A DNA stretch of 64,000 nucleotides from Streptomyces gossypii (GCF_025165795.1 NZ_JAJAGO010000004.1:248001-312000); one strand, 5' to 3'; positions 8,335 to 18,369 are shown, numbered from the stretch's first letter. Made by a program: numbers and translations. The notes: generated from the sequence alone by a model not told the origin.

Positions 8335-11300
8335 CTACGGCTTCTCCGCAGCGTTGAGGGCGCTCACCTCCTCGGCGGTGAGTGCCTTGTCGTAGGCGTG
8401 CACCTGGTCGATCGCGCCATCCCAGAAGTCGCCGTGCTGGCCGTTCCACTGGGCGCGGCCGAGGGAGAGGGGGCCGGTGCTGACGTCGGCCGGGCCGGGT
8501 TCGGCGGTGGCGACCAACTTGCCGTCGAGGTACAGCTTGATGTCGTCACTCGCGGTGTCCCGCACGCCGACGAGGTGGTACCAGCGGTCCAGTTCGGGCT
8601 CCGTCTCCACGCGGGCACGGTTGCCGCCGGGCATGCTGAACGCGAAGGCGCCCTGCCCGTACTGGAGGTAGAACGGGTTCTCCTGGCGTCGCCCGTCCTG
8701 GCTGACCGCGGTCGCGTAGTTGTCCGGGACCGAGTCGAGCGTGACCCAGGCCGACACCGAGTAGCTCTTCGTGGTGTCGAGGACGGGCCCGCCGGTCTGG
8801 GCGTACTGGCCGTCGCCGTCGAAGCTCAGTGCGCTGCCGCTGACGCCGGGGGTCCAGGTGGTGCCGTCCGTGAGCGTGAGTGTGCTCCCGTTGGGGCCCT
8901 CGTCCTGTGCGGTGGTGCCCTTGCCCTCGTCGAGGGGCCAGGATCCTCCGCCGCTCAGTTCGTCCCGCTCACCGGCGGCGGCGCCGGCCTCGATGACCTT
9001 GCGGTTGATCTCGCGCACCTTGGACGGATCGACCTTGATGTCCCGTCTGTCATAGGTGTAGAAGCCGTTGAGCTCGTTCTCCAGGTCGGTGATCTGGGTG
9101 TAGACCGAGCCGGAGAGCTCGGCACCGGCTGCCTCCAGGTAGAACGTCTCGGTGTTCTCGACGTACTTGCGGGTGAGCGCGTCCTTGTCGGCGACGCCAC
9201 TGTAGATCGCGGCGGGCGCGCCCGGCCACATGTGTCCGGGCGTACGGAGGGTGAAACCGCCGTGCTCACCGTCCATCGCCGCCCGGTTCTCGTCCGGGAA
9301 GGGAGGGTCGGTGTTCGTGTAGTCGTGGTGGTCGATGACGTCGCCCTTGCCGGAATCGCCCTTCGAAGCACAGCAGTTCACACCGCTGTGGGCGTTCACG
9401 ACACGGGAGGGGTCGGCGGCCTTGACGGACTCGGCGATCCGGCCGGACTCCTCGCGGTTCCACTCGCCCCAGCCCTCGTTGAAGACGACCCAGCCGATGA
9501 CCGACGGCGAGTTGTGCCGCTGCCGCATCATCTCCTTGCCCTCGGCGACGAAGGCCTTCTGGCCGCTCTCGTCGGGGAGGTCGCCGGAGACGAAGTCCTG
9601 CCACACCAGCAGACCGAGCTTGTCGGCGTGGTGGTACCAGCGGGCGGACTCCACCTTGATGTGCTTGCGCACGGCGTTGAAGCCCAGCCGCTTCTGGGCC
9701 TTCAGGTCGAAGGCGAGGGCGGCGTCGCTGGGCTGGGTGTGCAGGCCGTCGGGCCAGAAGCCCTGGTCCAGCATGGCGAGGGAGAAGACCGGCTTTCCGT
9801 TGAGTACGAGCTTCTGGTAGCCGCCGACCTTCTCGATCCCGACCTTCCGCATGCCGAAGTAGCTCTTGATCTTGTCCTTCGACTTCCCGTCGGTCAGCTT
9901 GACGTCGAGGTCGTAGAGGTACGGATCGTCGGGGGACCACAGGTGCTGCCTGCTGACGGGCAGGCGCAGTTCTTTGTTCGCCGGCCCGCTGACCGAGCCG
10001 ACCTCCTTGCCCTTGGCGTCGCGGGCGACTGCCTTGACGCGGGCGCTGGAGGAGGCGTCCTCGGAGTTGACCGTCACGGCCAGGCTGCTGGAGTCGATGT
10101 CGGGCGTGGTCTTGATGCTGTCGACCGAAGCGGCGGCGGCGACCGGCTCCATCCAGACCGTCTGCCAGATGCCCGACGACTGGGTGTAGACGATGCCGCC
10201 CGGATCGGTGGACTGCTTGCCCTTCGGCTGGTTCGCACCGCCGGTGTCGGTGACCGCGACCACGATCTCCTGGGGTCCGGTGCCCTTGAGCGCGTCGCTG
10301 ATGTCGGCACTGAAGGCGGTGTAACCCCCGGTGTGCTCGGTGACCTTCTTGCCGTTGACCCATACGCGGGCCTGGTAGTCGACGGCGTCGAAGTTGAGCT
10401 TCAGCCGGTTGCGGCTGCCGACCTTCCAGTTCTTCGGCACGGTCACGAGCTTGCGGTAGAACATGTGGTCCTCGTGCCGCTCCAGCCCGGAGAGCTGCGA
10501 CTCGACCGGGAAGGGCACGGTGATCTTCTCGTCGAGGTCCTTGCCGAAGACCGGCTTCTCCCCCGAGTCGGCACCGGTGAACTGCCACGGGCCGTTGAGG
10601 TTCTTCCACTTGGCGCGGACCTGCTGCGGGCGGGGGTACTCGGGCAGCGGGTTCTTCTTGTCGAGCTCGTCTCCCCACTTGGTGGTGAGCCGGTGGGTGG
10701 AGTCGTTCTGCGCCGAGCGCCGGATCTCCGGCACGGTGTCGGAGCCTGCCGTGAGACCGCCCTCCCCGTCGTACGCGACGCGGATCTGCTGGTCCTTCTG
10801 GATGGGCGCGGACAGGGTGGCGACCAGGGAGTTGGGGTCGTCCGGAGCGACGGCTGCGGATTCGACCGGAATCGCGGTCGTGTCGGCCTCGACCTCCAGG
10901 TGGTCCTTGACCGCCTCGGTGCCGCCGACCTCGTTCTCGAACGTCGCCTTCAGACGCAGACCGTCACCGGAGACGCCGAGGTCCACCGGGTAGATCTCGA
11001 AGCCGGGGGGCGGGGTGAACGCCGTCTCCGGCACCAGTTGCTTCGCGGTGTCCGGGCCCGACCAGCGAAGGAACATGTTGGCGCCGCCGATGTCCTGGAA
11101 CATCTCCATCCGGAACTCGTGCGACTCGCCCGCGGTCAGCCGGACCGCCGCGCTGGTCTGTTCCTTGTCCCAGTCGGGAACCCAGTGGTCGATCACCGGC
11201 TTGTCGTCGATGAACAGCCGGAAGCCGTTGTCGCCGATTCCGTAGAACGTGTAGTCGCCGGTGGCCGGCGGGGTGATCTGGCCGGTCCAGCGCGCCGTCG

Positions 11301-11583
11301 TGTGCTCCTGACGCCCCGTCATCGACTCGAAGGTGCCGGTCAGTCCGGGGAAGTTGATCTGGGGGTCGAGCGCTACGCCACCGAGGTCGGCGAAGTCGCG
11401 CGCGCCCGGCTCGGACATGCTGAAGTATTCACCCTTCAGGCCGTGGGCATCGGCGGACGCGGGGGCGCGGCTCGGCGGTTCGGCTGCCGAGGCCGCGGGG
11501 ACAAGGGTGCCCGTCAGCGCCAGCGCGGCCGCGGTCAGCAGCGCCCAGATTCTGGATCGTGGGCGGGCGTGATGTCGTGTCAT
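8335..11583 (-). CDS. Secreted GH2 glycosidase with PA14 and LamG domains
   Basis: A 1082-residue exported enzyme. Order: Sec signal peptide (1 to about 33), PA14 carbohydrate-binding domain (about 48-175; GLKGEYFS ... FLRWSGPD), GH2 sugar-binding and Ig-like domains (from about 320), a TIM barrel with acid/base Glu703 (FNEGWGEW) and likely nucleophile Glu773 (MDGEHGGF), then a LamG/concanavalin-like domain (about 880-1078). GH2 covers beta-galactosidases, mannosidases, glucuronidases and also Streptomyces beta-D-galactofuranosidases. Its place opposite a furanose-type ABC importer and near a GH127 enzyme favours a furanosidase. The architecture parallels the GH2 gene at 22225, which lacks LamG. 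GAGGAA precedes the ATG. Confidence 0.88.
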   Translation of the reverse strand: MTRHHARPRSRIWALLTAAALALTGTLVPAASAAEPPSRAPASADAHGLKGEYFSMSEPGARDFADLGGVALDPQINFPGLTGTFESMTGRQEHTTARWTGQITPPATGDYTFYGIGDNGFRLFIDDKPVIDHWVPDWDKEQTSAAVRLTAGESHEFRMEMFQDIGGANMFLRWSGPDTAKQLVPETAFTPPPGFEIYPVDLGVSGDGLRLKATFENEVGGTEAVKDHLEVEADTTAIPVESAAVAPDDPNSLVATLSAPIQKDQQIRVAYDGEGGLTAGSDTVPEIRRSAQNDSTHRLTTKWGDELDKKNPLPEYPRPQQVRAKWKNLNGPWQFTGADSGEKPVFGKDLDEKITVPFPVESQLSGLERHEDHMFYRKLVTVPKNWKVGSRNRLKLNFDAVDYQARVWVNGKKVTEHTGGYTAFSADISDALKGTGPQEIVVAVTDTGGANQPKGKQSTDPGGIVYTQSSGIWQTVWMEPVAAAASVDSIKTTPDIDSSSLAVTVNSEDASSSARVKAVARDAKGKEVGSVSGPANKELRLPVSRQHLWSPDDPYLYDLDVKLTDGKSKDKIKSYFGMRKVGIEKVGGYQKLVLNGKPVFSLAMLDQGFWPDGLHTQPSDAALAFDLKAQKRLGFNAVRKHIKVESARWYHHADKLGLLVWQDFVSGDLPDESGQKAFVAEGKEMMRQRHNSPSVIGWVVFNEGWGEWNREESGRIAESVKAADPSRVVNAHSGVNCCASKGDSGKGDVIDHHDYTNTDPPFPDENRAAMDGEHGGFTLRTPGHMWPGAPAAIYSGVADKDALTRKYVENTETFYLEAAGAELSGSVYTQITDLENELNGFYTYDRRDIKVDPSKVREINRKVIEAGAAAGERDELSGGGSWPLDEGKGTTAQDEGPNGSTLTLTDGTTWTPGVSGSALSFDGDGQYAQTGGPVLDTTKSYSVSAWVTLDSVPDNYATAVSQDGRRQENPFYLQYGQGAFAFSMPGGNRARVETEPELDRWYHLVGVRDTASDDIKLYLDGKLVATAEPGPADVSTGPLSLGRAQWNGQHGDFWDGAIDQVHAYDKALTAEEVSALNAAEKP

Positions 11584-11700
11584 CGGAAGTTTCCTCGCAC
11601 AGCGGGATCGGAGACGGACCTGCGTGGAGTGCGTGCGGCGACTGACGAAGACCCGTGAGGTGTCGTCTTCGCCCTCAGGGCACGGGTGTCTGGGGTACGA

Positions 11701-11750
11701 CGGGACTACGGGACTACGCGAATACGGGACTACGCGAATACGGGACTACG
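11701..11750. repeat. Short tandem repeat (16-bp and 8-bp periods)
   Basis: Two exact copies of CGGGACTACGCGAATA (11709-11724, 11725-11740) are flanked by partial copies built on CGGGACTA. The repeat lies in the 573-bp divergent intergenic region between the GH2 gene and the sugar-binding lipoprotein gene, which otherwise holds no gene that I can see. Confidence 0.85.
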
Positions 11751-11971
11751 GGACGCCGGAGCCCACAGCGGCGGCGGCACGCACCAGCGGTCGTTCCATC
11801 GTTGGAAATTTGGCCTGCAGCGGAATGACAGCACGCCCGGGAGTGGGTGTCCAGACCCGTGCGCCATCCGGCCGCCACCCCACCGCCACGACCCGCCGCC
11901 ACGAGCGGACGCCGACCGCATCACATTCCGGAAACCTCACGCAACCCCCTTGCCGACCCCCGCGGAGCGGC

Positions 11972-11987
11972 TATATAACGTTGTAAA
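11972..11987. promoter_or_regulatory. LacI-type operator candidate
   Basis: TATATAACGTTGTAAA is a near-palindrome centred on the CG at 11979-11980, the arrangement usual for LacI-family operators, in an otherwise GC-rich region. It lies 170 bp before the lipoprotein gene and in the shared upstream region of the divergent GH2 gene. The LacI regulator encoded at 17236 is the natural candidate to bind it. Confidence 0.5.
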
Positions 11988-12156
11988 CCAGAGCGGCCGA
12001 CGGGCCGAACAGACGCTTTGGGGTCCTAGTTTCCGCTGGTCAGAGCGCCTTTTGCCGACCCCTGTCCTACCCCGGCACAGGCTGACTCTCCATACCCACG
12101 TTGCCCGGCCGCACCCACTCGGCGGCGCTGTCACCCATGCACGGGAGTGTCCCCAG

Positions 12157-13239
12157 ATGATCAACTCGAACAGATCCCACACGCGGGCTGTCGCCCTGCT
12201 GCTCGCCACCACCGCCACGCTGGCCTTCTCCGGCTGCGCGAAGTCGGAGTCGTCCGGCGACACCGACGGCGACACGGGCCAGGCACCCCAGGCAGCCGAG
12301 ACGGCGGGCAGTTCCGGTCCGGGCTGCTCGCTCAAGAGCTACGGCACGCCCGAGCTCGACCTCAAGGACGCGGTCGTCGGCTTCTCCCAGTCGGAGAAGG
12401 AGGCCAACCCGTTCCGCATCGCGGAGACTCAGTCCATCAAGGACGAGGCGAAGAAGGTGGGCGTCAAGAAGCTGCTCACCACCAACGCCCAGTCCCAGCT
12501 GTCCAAGCAGAACAGTGACATCCAGGCCATGCTGGCGCAGGGTGCCGACTTCCTGATCGTCGCGCCGCTGAACTCCGACGGCCTGGAGCCCGCCTTCAAG
12601 GCCGCCGCCGCGAAGAAGGTCCCGGTGCTCACCATCGACCGCGAGGTCAACGCCAAGTCCTGCGAGGACTATCTCGCCTTCCTGGGCTCCGACTTCGTCG
12701 AGCAGGGCAAGCGTGCCGCCGACGCGATGATCAAGGCAACCGACGGCAAGGGCAAGGTCGCCATCCTCCTCGGTACCTCCGGGAACAGCGTCACCACCGA
12801 CCGCACCAAGGGCTTCGTCGACCAGGTGAAGGCCGAGGCCCCGGGTCTGAAGATCGTCGCCAAGCAGACCGGCGAGTTCGCCCGCGACAAGGGCCAGGAG
12901 GTGACCGAGCAGCTGATCCAGTCCAAGCCCGGCATCACCGCCGTCTACGCGGAGAACGACGAGATGGCGCTGGGCGCCGTCACCGCCCTGAAGGCGGCGG
13001 GCAAGAAGCCCGGCGATGACGTGAAGGTCGTCTCCATCGACGGCACCCGCAACGCCGTCAAGGCCCTGGCGAACGGTGAGCTCAACGCGGTGATCGAGTC
13101 CAACCCGCGCTTCGGTCCGCTCGCCTTCTCCACCGCGCAGAAGTTCTACGACGGTGAGGAGATCCCGGCCAAGGTGCTCATCAAGGACCGCGCCTACGAC
13201 AAGTCCAACGCCAAGGAGTCCATCGGCGGCGCCTACTGA
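12157..13239 (+). CDS. YtfQ-like sugar-binding lipoprotein of ABC importer
   Basis: A 360-residue lipoprotein: signal peptide with lipobox-like FSGC (Cys27), an acidic/Ser linker, then a type I periplasmic-binding fold. Diagnostic stretches are VVGFSQSEKEANPFRIAETQS, IVAPLNSDGLEPAFKAA, GNSVTTDRTKGF and VYAENDEMALGAVTALK. These align by eye with E. coli YtfQ, which binds furanose forms of galactose and arabinose, better than with ribose- or xylose-binding proteins. It is the first gene of a five-gene ABC-importer and regulator cluster. Role: captures furanose monomers or short sugars at the outer face of the membrane. Confidence 0.86.
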   Translation: MINSNRSHTRAVALLLATTATLAFSGCAKSESSGDTDGDTGQAPQAAETAGSSGPGCSLKSYGTPELDLKDAVVGFSQSEKEANPFRIAETQSIKDEAKKVGVKKLLTTNAQSQLSKQNSDIQAMLAQGADFLIVAPLNSDGLEPAFKAAAAKKVPVLTIDREVNAKSCEDYLAFLGSDFVEQGKRAADAMIKATDGKGKVAILLGTSGNSVTTDRTKGFVDQVKAEAPGLKIVAKQTGEFARDKGQEVTEQLIQSKPGITAVYAENDEMALGAVTALKAAGKKPGDDVKVVSIDGTRNAVKALANGELNAVIESNPRFGPLAFSTAQKFYDGEEIPAKVLIKDRAYDKSNAKESIGGAY

Positions 13240-13315
13240 CCCGCCCGGCGGGCCGCCACGGGCCCTGCCGTGGCGGCCGCGGAACCACCATCCGAACTCC
13301 GGAAGGCCAGCTCTT

Positions 13316-14935
13316 ATGAAACCCCCCGAAGCGGCAGCGTCCGCGGCGGCCGGTAGACAGTCGCCGGCCCCACCGCCGGTGCTGGAGGCTCGCGGAGTCA
13401 GCAAGCACTTCCCGGGCGTGGTCGCCCTCGATGACGTCTCGTTCACCCTGGAGGCGGGCGAAACCCACGCTCTGGTGGGCGAGAACGGCGCGGGCAAGTC
13501 CACCTTGATCAAGGTACTGACCGGCGTCCACCGCCCGGACGGCGGCGAACTCCGGCTCTCCGGGCAGGAGGTGCACTTCGCCCGCCCCTTCGAGGCCCAG
13601 CAGGCCGGTATCTCCACGATCTACCAGGAAGTGAACCTGGTCCCGCTGCTGAGCGTGGCGCGCAACGTCTTCCTCGGCCGCGAGCCCAGGAACCGCTTCC
13701 GCCTGATCGACTTCCCGCGCATGAACAGCGAGGCCGCGGCACTGCTCGACGGGTTCGGAGTACGGGTCGACCCGCGCCGTCCGCTGCACACGCTCGGCGT
13801 CGGTGCCCAGCAGATGGTGGCGCTGGCCCGTGCCGTTTCCGTCAACGCCCAGGTCGTCGTGATGGACGAGCCGACCTCGTCCCTCGAACCGCGCGAGGTC
13901 GAAACGCTCTTCGGAGTCATCGCGGACCTGCGCCGTCAGGGCATCGCCGTCGTCTACGTCAGCCATCGCATGGACGAGCTGTACCGCGTCTGCGACCGCG
14001 TCACCGTGCTCCGCGACGGCCGGCACATCCACACCGGCGACCTGGCCGAACTGGACCGCATGCAACTGGTGTCGATGATGCTCGGCCGGGAGATCACCGA
14101 GGTCCGCCGGCACGGAGTGACAAGCTTCAGCCAGGAGGGGCACGACGTCGAGCGCCGGCCCGTCCTGAAGGCGGAGGGGCTGGCCCGACGACATCAGCTG
14201 GACGGCATCTCCCTGAACCTCCACCCGGGCGAAGTGCTGGGTCTCGGGGGCCTGCTGGGCTCAGGCCGGAGCGAGACCGCCAAGGCGCTGGCCGGGGCCC
14301 TGACGCTGGACGCGGGAAAGATCAGCATCGACGGCAGCGTACAGCGCCGCCATTCCTCCGCGAGCGCCATCCGGGCCGGGATCAGCCTGCTGCCGGAGGA
14401 CCGCAAGGCGGAGGGCGTGGTGCCCGGACTCTCCGTCCGGGAGAACATCGTGCTCGCCGCGCTGCCCCGGCTGTCCCGCGCCGGCATCGTCTCGCGCGGG
14501 CGGCAGGACCGCATCGTCGAGATCTTCATGAAACGCCTGCGCATCAAGGCGTCCAGTCCGGAGCAGAAGGTCGGCGAACTCTCCGGCGGCAACCAGCAGA
14601 AGGTCCTGCTGGCCCGGTGGCTCTGCCTCGAACCCAAGGTGCTGCTGCTCGACGAGCCCACCCGGGGCATCGATGTCGGTGCGAAGGCCGAGGTGCAGGC
14701 CCTCATCGACGAGCTCGCCCAGCAGGGGCTCGCCGTGCTGCTGATCTCCTCCGACATCGAGGAGCTCATCGAGGGGGCCGACCGGATCCTGGTGCTCCGG
14801 TCGGGGGCCTCGGCGGGTGAGCTCACCGGTGACCAGGTCACCGAGGGCGCCCTGCTCGAAGCGCTCGCCGACCACTCCCCCGCGGCGCCGGAGGCCGGGA
14901 CCACAGAGAACGCCGGCGAGGAGGCTGCCCGATGA
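13316..14935 (+). CDS. Sugar ABC importer ATPase with two nucleotide-binding domains
   Basis: A 539-residue RbsA/MglA/YtfR-type protein. The first domain has Walker A GENGAGKST, signature LGVGAQQMVALARA and Walker B VVMDEPTSSLE. The second has a degenerate Walker A (GLLGSGRSE), signature LSGGNQQKVLLARW and Walker B VLLLDEPTRGID. The second, non-canonical Walker A is typical of this family. It drives the two permeases encoded just downstream. The start at 13316 has GGAAGG upstream. The stop overlaps the next start (ATGA). Confidence 0.92.
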   Translation: MKPPEAAASAAAGRQSPAPPPVLEARGVSKHFPGVVALDDVSFTLEAGETHALVGENGAGKSTLIKVLTGVHRPDGGELRLSGQEVHFARPFEAQQAGISTIYQEVNLVPLLSVARNVFLGREPRNRFRLIDFPRMNSEAAALLDGFGVRVDPRRPLHTLGVGAQQMVALARAVSVNAQVVVMDEPTSSLEPREVETLFGVIADLRRQGIAVVYVSHRMDELYRVCDRVTVLRDGRHIHTGDLAELDRMQLVSMMLGREITEVRRHGVTSFSQEGHDVERRPVLKAEGLARRHQLDGISLNLHPGEVLGLGGLLGSGRSETAKALAGALTLDAGKISIDGSVQRRHSSASAIRAGISLLPEDRKAEGVVPGLSVRENIVLAALPRLSRAGIVSRGRQDRIVEIFMKRLRIKASSPEQKVGELSGGNQQKVLLARWLCLEPKVLLLDEPTRGIDVGAKAEVQALIDELAQQGLAVLLISSDIEELIEGADRILVLRSGASAGELTGDQVTEGALLEALADHSPAAPEAGTTENAGEEAAR

Positions 14936-15906
14936 CGACAACCCAACCGGCCGCGACGGCGGAACGCCCCCTGTCGAAGTCCCGCGCTCCCGCCTGGTTC
15001 CAGGAGTACGGCGTGTACGCGGCGGTGGCCACGCTGCTGGTCTTCAACGCGTTCTTCACCGAGCACTTCCTCACCGTCGACAACCTCCGCACCCAGCTGA
15101 TCCAGGTCGCCCCCATCGTCATCGTGGCGCTGGGCATGGCCCTGGTGATCGGCACGGAGGGTGTGGACCTGTCGGTGGGGTCGGCGATGGCGCTCTCGGC
15201 CGCGCTGCTGCCGCTCTATCTGGGCTACGGCCTGGTGCCTGCCCTGTTCATCGCGCTGCTGGCCGGTGCCGCCGTCGGCGCCGTCAACGGCACCCTGGTG
15301 TCGGTGGTGGGGCTGCAACCCATCGTCGCCACCCTCGCGCTGTTCGTCGGCGGCCGGGGAATCGCACTGGTCGTGGCCGACGGACAGCTCAAGCAGATCA
15401 CCAACCCCGACGTCCTGGCCCTCGGCACCGGCAGCTTCCTCGGCGTCCCGCTGGTCGTCCTGATCGCCGGTGTGCTGACTCTCGCCGTCGCCTTCCTGGT
15501 GCAGCGCACCACCTTCGGGCGACAGGTCGTCGCGATCGGCGGCAACCGTTCGGCCGCGGCCCTCGCGGGCCTGCCCGTCAAGCGGGTCCTGACCGGCGTC
15601 TACGTCCTGTGCGGTGTGCTGGCCGCGCTGGCCGGGATCCTCGCCACAGCCCGCCTCACCGCCAGCGATCCCTCCTCCCTGGGCAACCTGATGGAGCTGT
15701 CGGCGATCACCGCGGTCGTGGTGGGCGGGACCCCGCTCAGCGGCGGTTCCATCCGGGTGCTGGGCACCGTCGCCGGAGCGCTGCTGATGCAGCTGCTGAC
15801 GGCGACCCTCGTCAAGCACAACCTGCCCGACTCGACCGCCCAGATGGCCCAGGCGGTCATCATCATCATCGCCGTCTACGTCGCACGGGAGCGCCGGTCC
15901 CGATGA
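14932..15906 (+). CDS. Sugar ABC importer permease 1 (YtfT-like)
   Basis: A 324-residue BPD_transp_2 permease with eight to ten hydrophobic segments. The family signature is seen as GMALVIGTEGVDLSVGSAMAL, and a later conserved stretch reads ITAVVVGGTPLSGGSIRVLGT. It overlaps the ATPase gene by four bases and the second permease gene by four bases, so translation is coupled. Two different permeases with one double ATPase is the YtfT/YjfF arrangement of furanose importers. Confidence 0.9.
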   Translation: MTTTQPAATAERPLSKSRAPAWFQEYGVYAAVATLLVFNAFFTEHFLTVDNLRTQLIQVAPIVIVALGMALVIGTEGVDLSVGSAMALSAALLPLYLGYGLVPALFIALLAGAAVGAVNGTLVSVVGLQPIVATLALFVGGRGIALVVADGQLKQITNPDVLALGTGSFLGVPLVVLIAGVLTLAVAFLVQRTTFGRQVVAIGGNRSAAALAGLPVKRVLTGVYVLCGVLAALAGILATARLTASDPSSLGNLMELSAITAVVVGGTPLSGGSIRVLGTVAGALLMQLLTATLVKHNLPDSTAQMAQAVIIIIAVYVARERRSR

Positions 15907-16976
15907 AACTCATGTCAGCACTCGGTTCTCCGAAGACCGCCGCCCCTCTTCCCTCCGCGCCTCTCGGCAAGGGCGGCCCCAGCCCAGGGTCCGCACCGGC
16001 CTCCCAGACGTCCGGCAAGGACCGGCTCGCCTCGTTCCTCCAGAGTCAGGGCGCGCTGGCGATCCTGATCCCCCTCATACTCATCTCCTCCTTCATCTAT
16101 CCCACCTTCGCCACCCTCGACAACGCCCGTGGCGTGACGGTGCAGGCTTCGTTCCTCGCCATCGTGGCGCTGGGCGTGACGATGGTGATCATCACCGGCG
16201 GCATCGACCTGTCGGTCGGCTCGGTGTTCGCCCTCGGCGGCGTGCTCGCCGCCTGGGCCTCGCAGTGGGGCATGATTCCCGCGCTGCTGGTGCCCCTCGC
16301 GGTGTGCGGAGCGATCGGCGCGGTGAACGGCCTGCTCATCGCACGGGCGGGCATGGCCCCCTTCATCGTCACGCTCGCCTCCCTGCTGGGCGCCCGGGGA
16401 CTGCTGCTCGCGATCACCGACGAGGGCGCCACCACCTATCTGGTGCCCAAGGACTCGGCGTTCGCCACGCTCGGCCAGGGCAGCATCTGGGGCTTCGGCT
16501 ATCCGATCCTGATCGCTCTCGCGCTCTTCGGGGTGATCGGGGTGGTACTCCAGCGCACCTCGTTCGGCCAGACGGTCTTCGCCGTCGGCGGCAGCAAGGA
16601 CGCGGCCACCCTGATGGGTCTTCCCGTCGCCCGCGTCAGAATGACGGTCTATCTGATGAGCGGGCTGCTGGCCGGGCTCGCCGGGGCGATCAACGCGGCA
16701 CGGCTGTCCTCCGGCGTCACCATCATCGGTGTCGGAATGGAACTCGACGCGATCGCCGCCGTCGTCATCGGCGGAACGCTCCTCATCGGCGGTGCCGGAT
16801 CCGTCAGCGGCACGCTGTGGGGCGTGCTCCTGCTGGCCGTCATCCAGAACCTCATCAACCAGATCGGTTCGCTCAACTCCTCCTACCAGTCCGTGGTCAG
16901 CGGCGGCTTTCTCATCCTTGTGGTGGTCTCGCAGCGGTATCTGACCGCGCGCACTCGCAGAGGGGCGGCACCGTGA
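15903..16976 (+). CDS. Sugar ABC importer permease 2 (YjfF-like)
   Basis: A 357-residue BPD_transp_2 permease. About 45 cytoplasmic Pro/Ser/Gly-rich residues precede the first membrane helix. The signature reads VTMVIITGGIDLSVGSVFALGG, and AVVIGGTLLIGGAGSVSGT lies near the C-terminus. It forms the heteromeric channel with permease 1. The ATG at 15903 overlaps the previous stop; a second ATG at 15912 is possible. Confidence 0.9.
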   Translation: MKLMSALGSPKTAAPLPSAPLGKGGPSPGSAPASQTSGKDRLASFLQSQGALAILIPLILISSFIYPTFATLDNARGVTVQASFLAIVALGVTMVIITGGIDLSVGSVFALGGVLAAWASQWGMIPALLVPLAVCGAIGAVNGLLIARAGMAPFIVTLASLLGARGLLLAITDEGATTYLVPKDSAFATLGQGSIWGFGYPILIALALFGVIGVVLQRTSFGQTVFAVGGSKDAATLMGLPVARVRMTVYLMSGLLAGLAGAINAARLSSGVTIIGVGMELDAIAAVVIGGTLLIGGAGSVSGTLWGVLLLAVIQNLINQIGSLNSSYQSVVSGGFLILVVVSQRYLTARTRRGAAP

Positions 16977-17235
16977 TACTTGGCTACGGCCTCGCCCACG
17001 TCCCATCGCGGGCGAGGTCGTTATCCGGGCGTGCCGACAGCGCGGCGAGATGCCGCAGCCGTCATCGTGCGCCCGCCAGGGACGAAGGGCCGGCCTCCAG
17101 GGCCTGAAATCCCGCCGGGTGGCCGCGTGGACACCCCCGCACAGCGGCCCGGCGCGCACCACCCCGGAGCCCGGACATCGCCGAGGCCCGATCCCGGTCG
17201 ACGCATGTCGAACAGAGCCGAATACGAGGAGTGCC

Positions 17236-18369
17236 GTGGGCGTCAGCCTCAAAGACGTCGCGCAGCGAGCGGGCGTGTCGATCAAGACCGTTTCCAATGT
17301 GGTGAACAACTATCCCCACGTCACGCCGCAGATGCGCGCCAAGGTGCAGCAGGCGATCGACGAACTCGGCTACCGCCCCAATCTCACCGCGCGCCATCTG
17401 CGCAAGGGGCGCACGGGGATCGTCGCCCTGGCAGTTCCCGAACTCGGAAACCCCTACTTCGCGGAACTGGCCGGAGCCGTCATCGACGCCGCCGCGCGGC
17501 ACGACTACACCGTCCTGGTGGACCACACCGCCGGCCTCCGCGAGCGAGAACTGCTGGTCTGCCAGGAATTCCGGTCCCATGTCATCGACGGACTCATTCT
17601 CAGCCCCATCCACCTGGAGACCGCGGACCTGGTCGCCAGGCAGGAGACCTCCCCGCTGGTGCTGCTCGGCGAGCGGGAGTACGAGGCGCCCTACGACCAG
17701 ATCGCGATCGACAACGTGGCCGCCTCCCGTCTGGCGGTGCGCCACCTGCTGGACCTGGGACGCAGCCGGATCGCCTTCCTCGGCTCGCGCACCAGCCGGG
17801 AGCGCAGGCCCGCGCATCTGCGGCTGCGCGGATGGCGCGAAGAGCTCACCGCGGCCGGGCTGGAGCCCGACGAGACGCTGGTCGTCGCCACGGAGGGCTA
17901 CGGCCGCGCTGACGGCGCTACGGCGATGACGACGCTGCTGGAGCGCGGCGCACCGCCGGACGCCGTCTTCGCCTACAACGACCTGATCGCCATCGGCGCG
18001 ATGCGCACCCTCGCCGAACACGGCCTGCGGGTGCCCGACGACGTTGCCGTCGTCGGCTTCGACGACATCGAGGAGAGCAGCTACGGAACGATCACGCTGA
18101 CCACCGTCTCACCCGACAAGCAGGCGATCGCCCGGCTGTCCGTGGACAGGCTGGTCGAGCGGCTCGCCGGGAAGCCGGTATCCGAGCCGCTGAGGATCAG
18201 GCCCGGATACCGGCTCGCCGTCCGGGAGTCGACGGGGTCCGTCCCCACCGGCGCGCACGGATCCGGCAACGGTACGGAGAACGCCACGCGAACCGACCCA
18301 CTGCTCCCCGCCACCCCCCGCCATCCGGACACCCCCAGCCATCCGGACACAGCTCGCCACGAGGACTGA
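17236..18369 (+). CDS. LacI-family transcriptional regulator of the furanose locus
   Basis: A 377-residue LacI regulator: N-terminal HTH (VSLKDVAQRAGVSIKTVSNVVNN) with hinge helix LTARHLRKG, then a periplasmic-binding-like effector domain to about residue 340. A Ser/Thr/Pro/His-rich tail holds a duplicated HPDTPS-like motif and looks disordered. The GTG at 17236 has GAGGAG six bases upstream. The 259 bp before it holds no other gene. The mutarotase gene begins two bases after the stop, so both are probably co-transcribed. Likely effector: an imported furanose or its phosphate. Confidence 0.9.
   Translation: MGVSLKDVAQRAGVSIKTVSNVVNNYPHVTPQMRAKVQQAIDELGYRPNLTARHLRKGRTGIVALAVPELGNPYFAELAGAVIDAAARHDYTVLVDHTAGLRERELLVCQEFRSHVIDGLILSPIHLETADLVARQETSPLVLLGEREYEAPYDQIAIDNVAASRLAVRHLLDLGRSRIAFLGSRTSRERRPAHLRLRGWREELTAAGLEPDETLVVATEGYGRADGATAMTTLLERGAPPDAVFAYNDLIAIGAMRTLAEHGLRVPDDVAVVGFDDIEESSYGTITLTTVSPDKQAIARLSVDRLVERLAGKPVSEPLRIRPGYRLAVRESTGSVPTGAHGSGNGTENATRTDPLLPATPRHPDTPSHPDTARHED

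Noticed and set aside
11701..11750. CRISPR-like repeat
   Set aside because: The units are adjacent with no spacers; it is a simple tandem repeat.
12067..13617. Long antisense open frames across the sugar transporter genes and similar ones over GH2, nirB and ppdK
   Set aside because: They mirror real genes in high-GC DNA; their residue composition is Arg/Gly/Ala/Pro-biased and shows no family motif.
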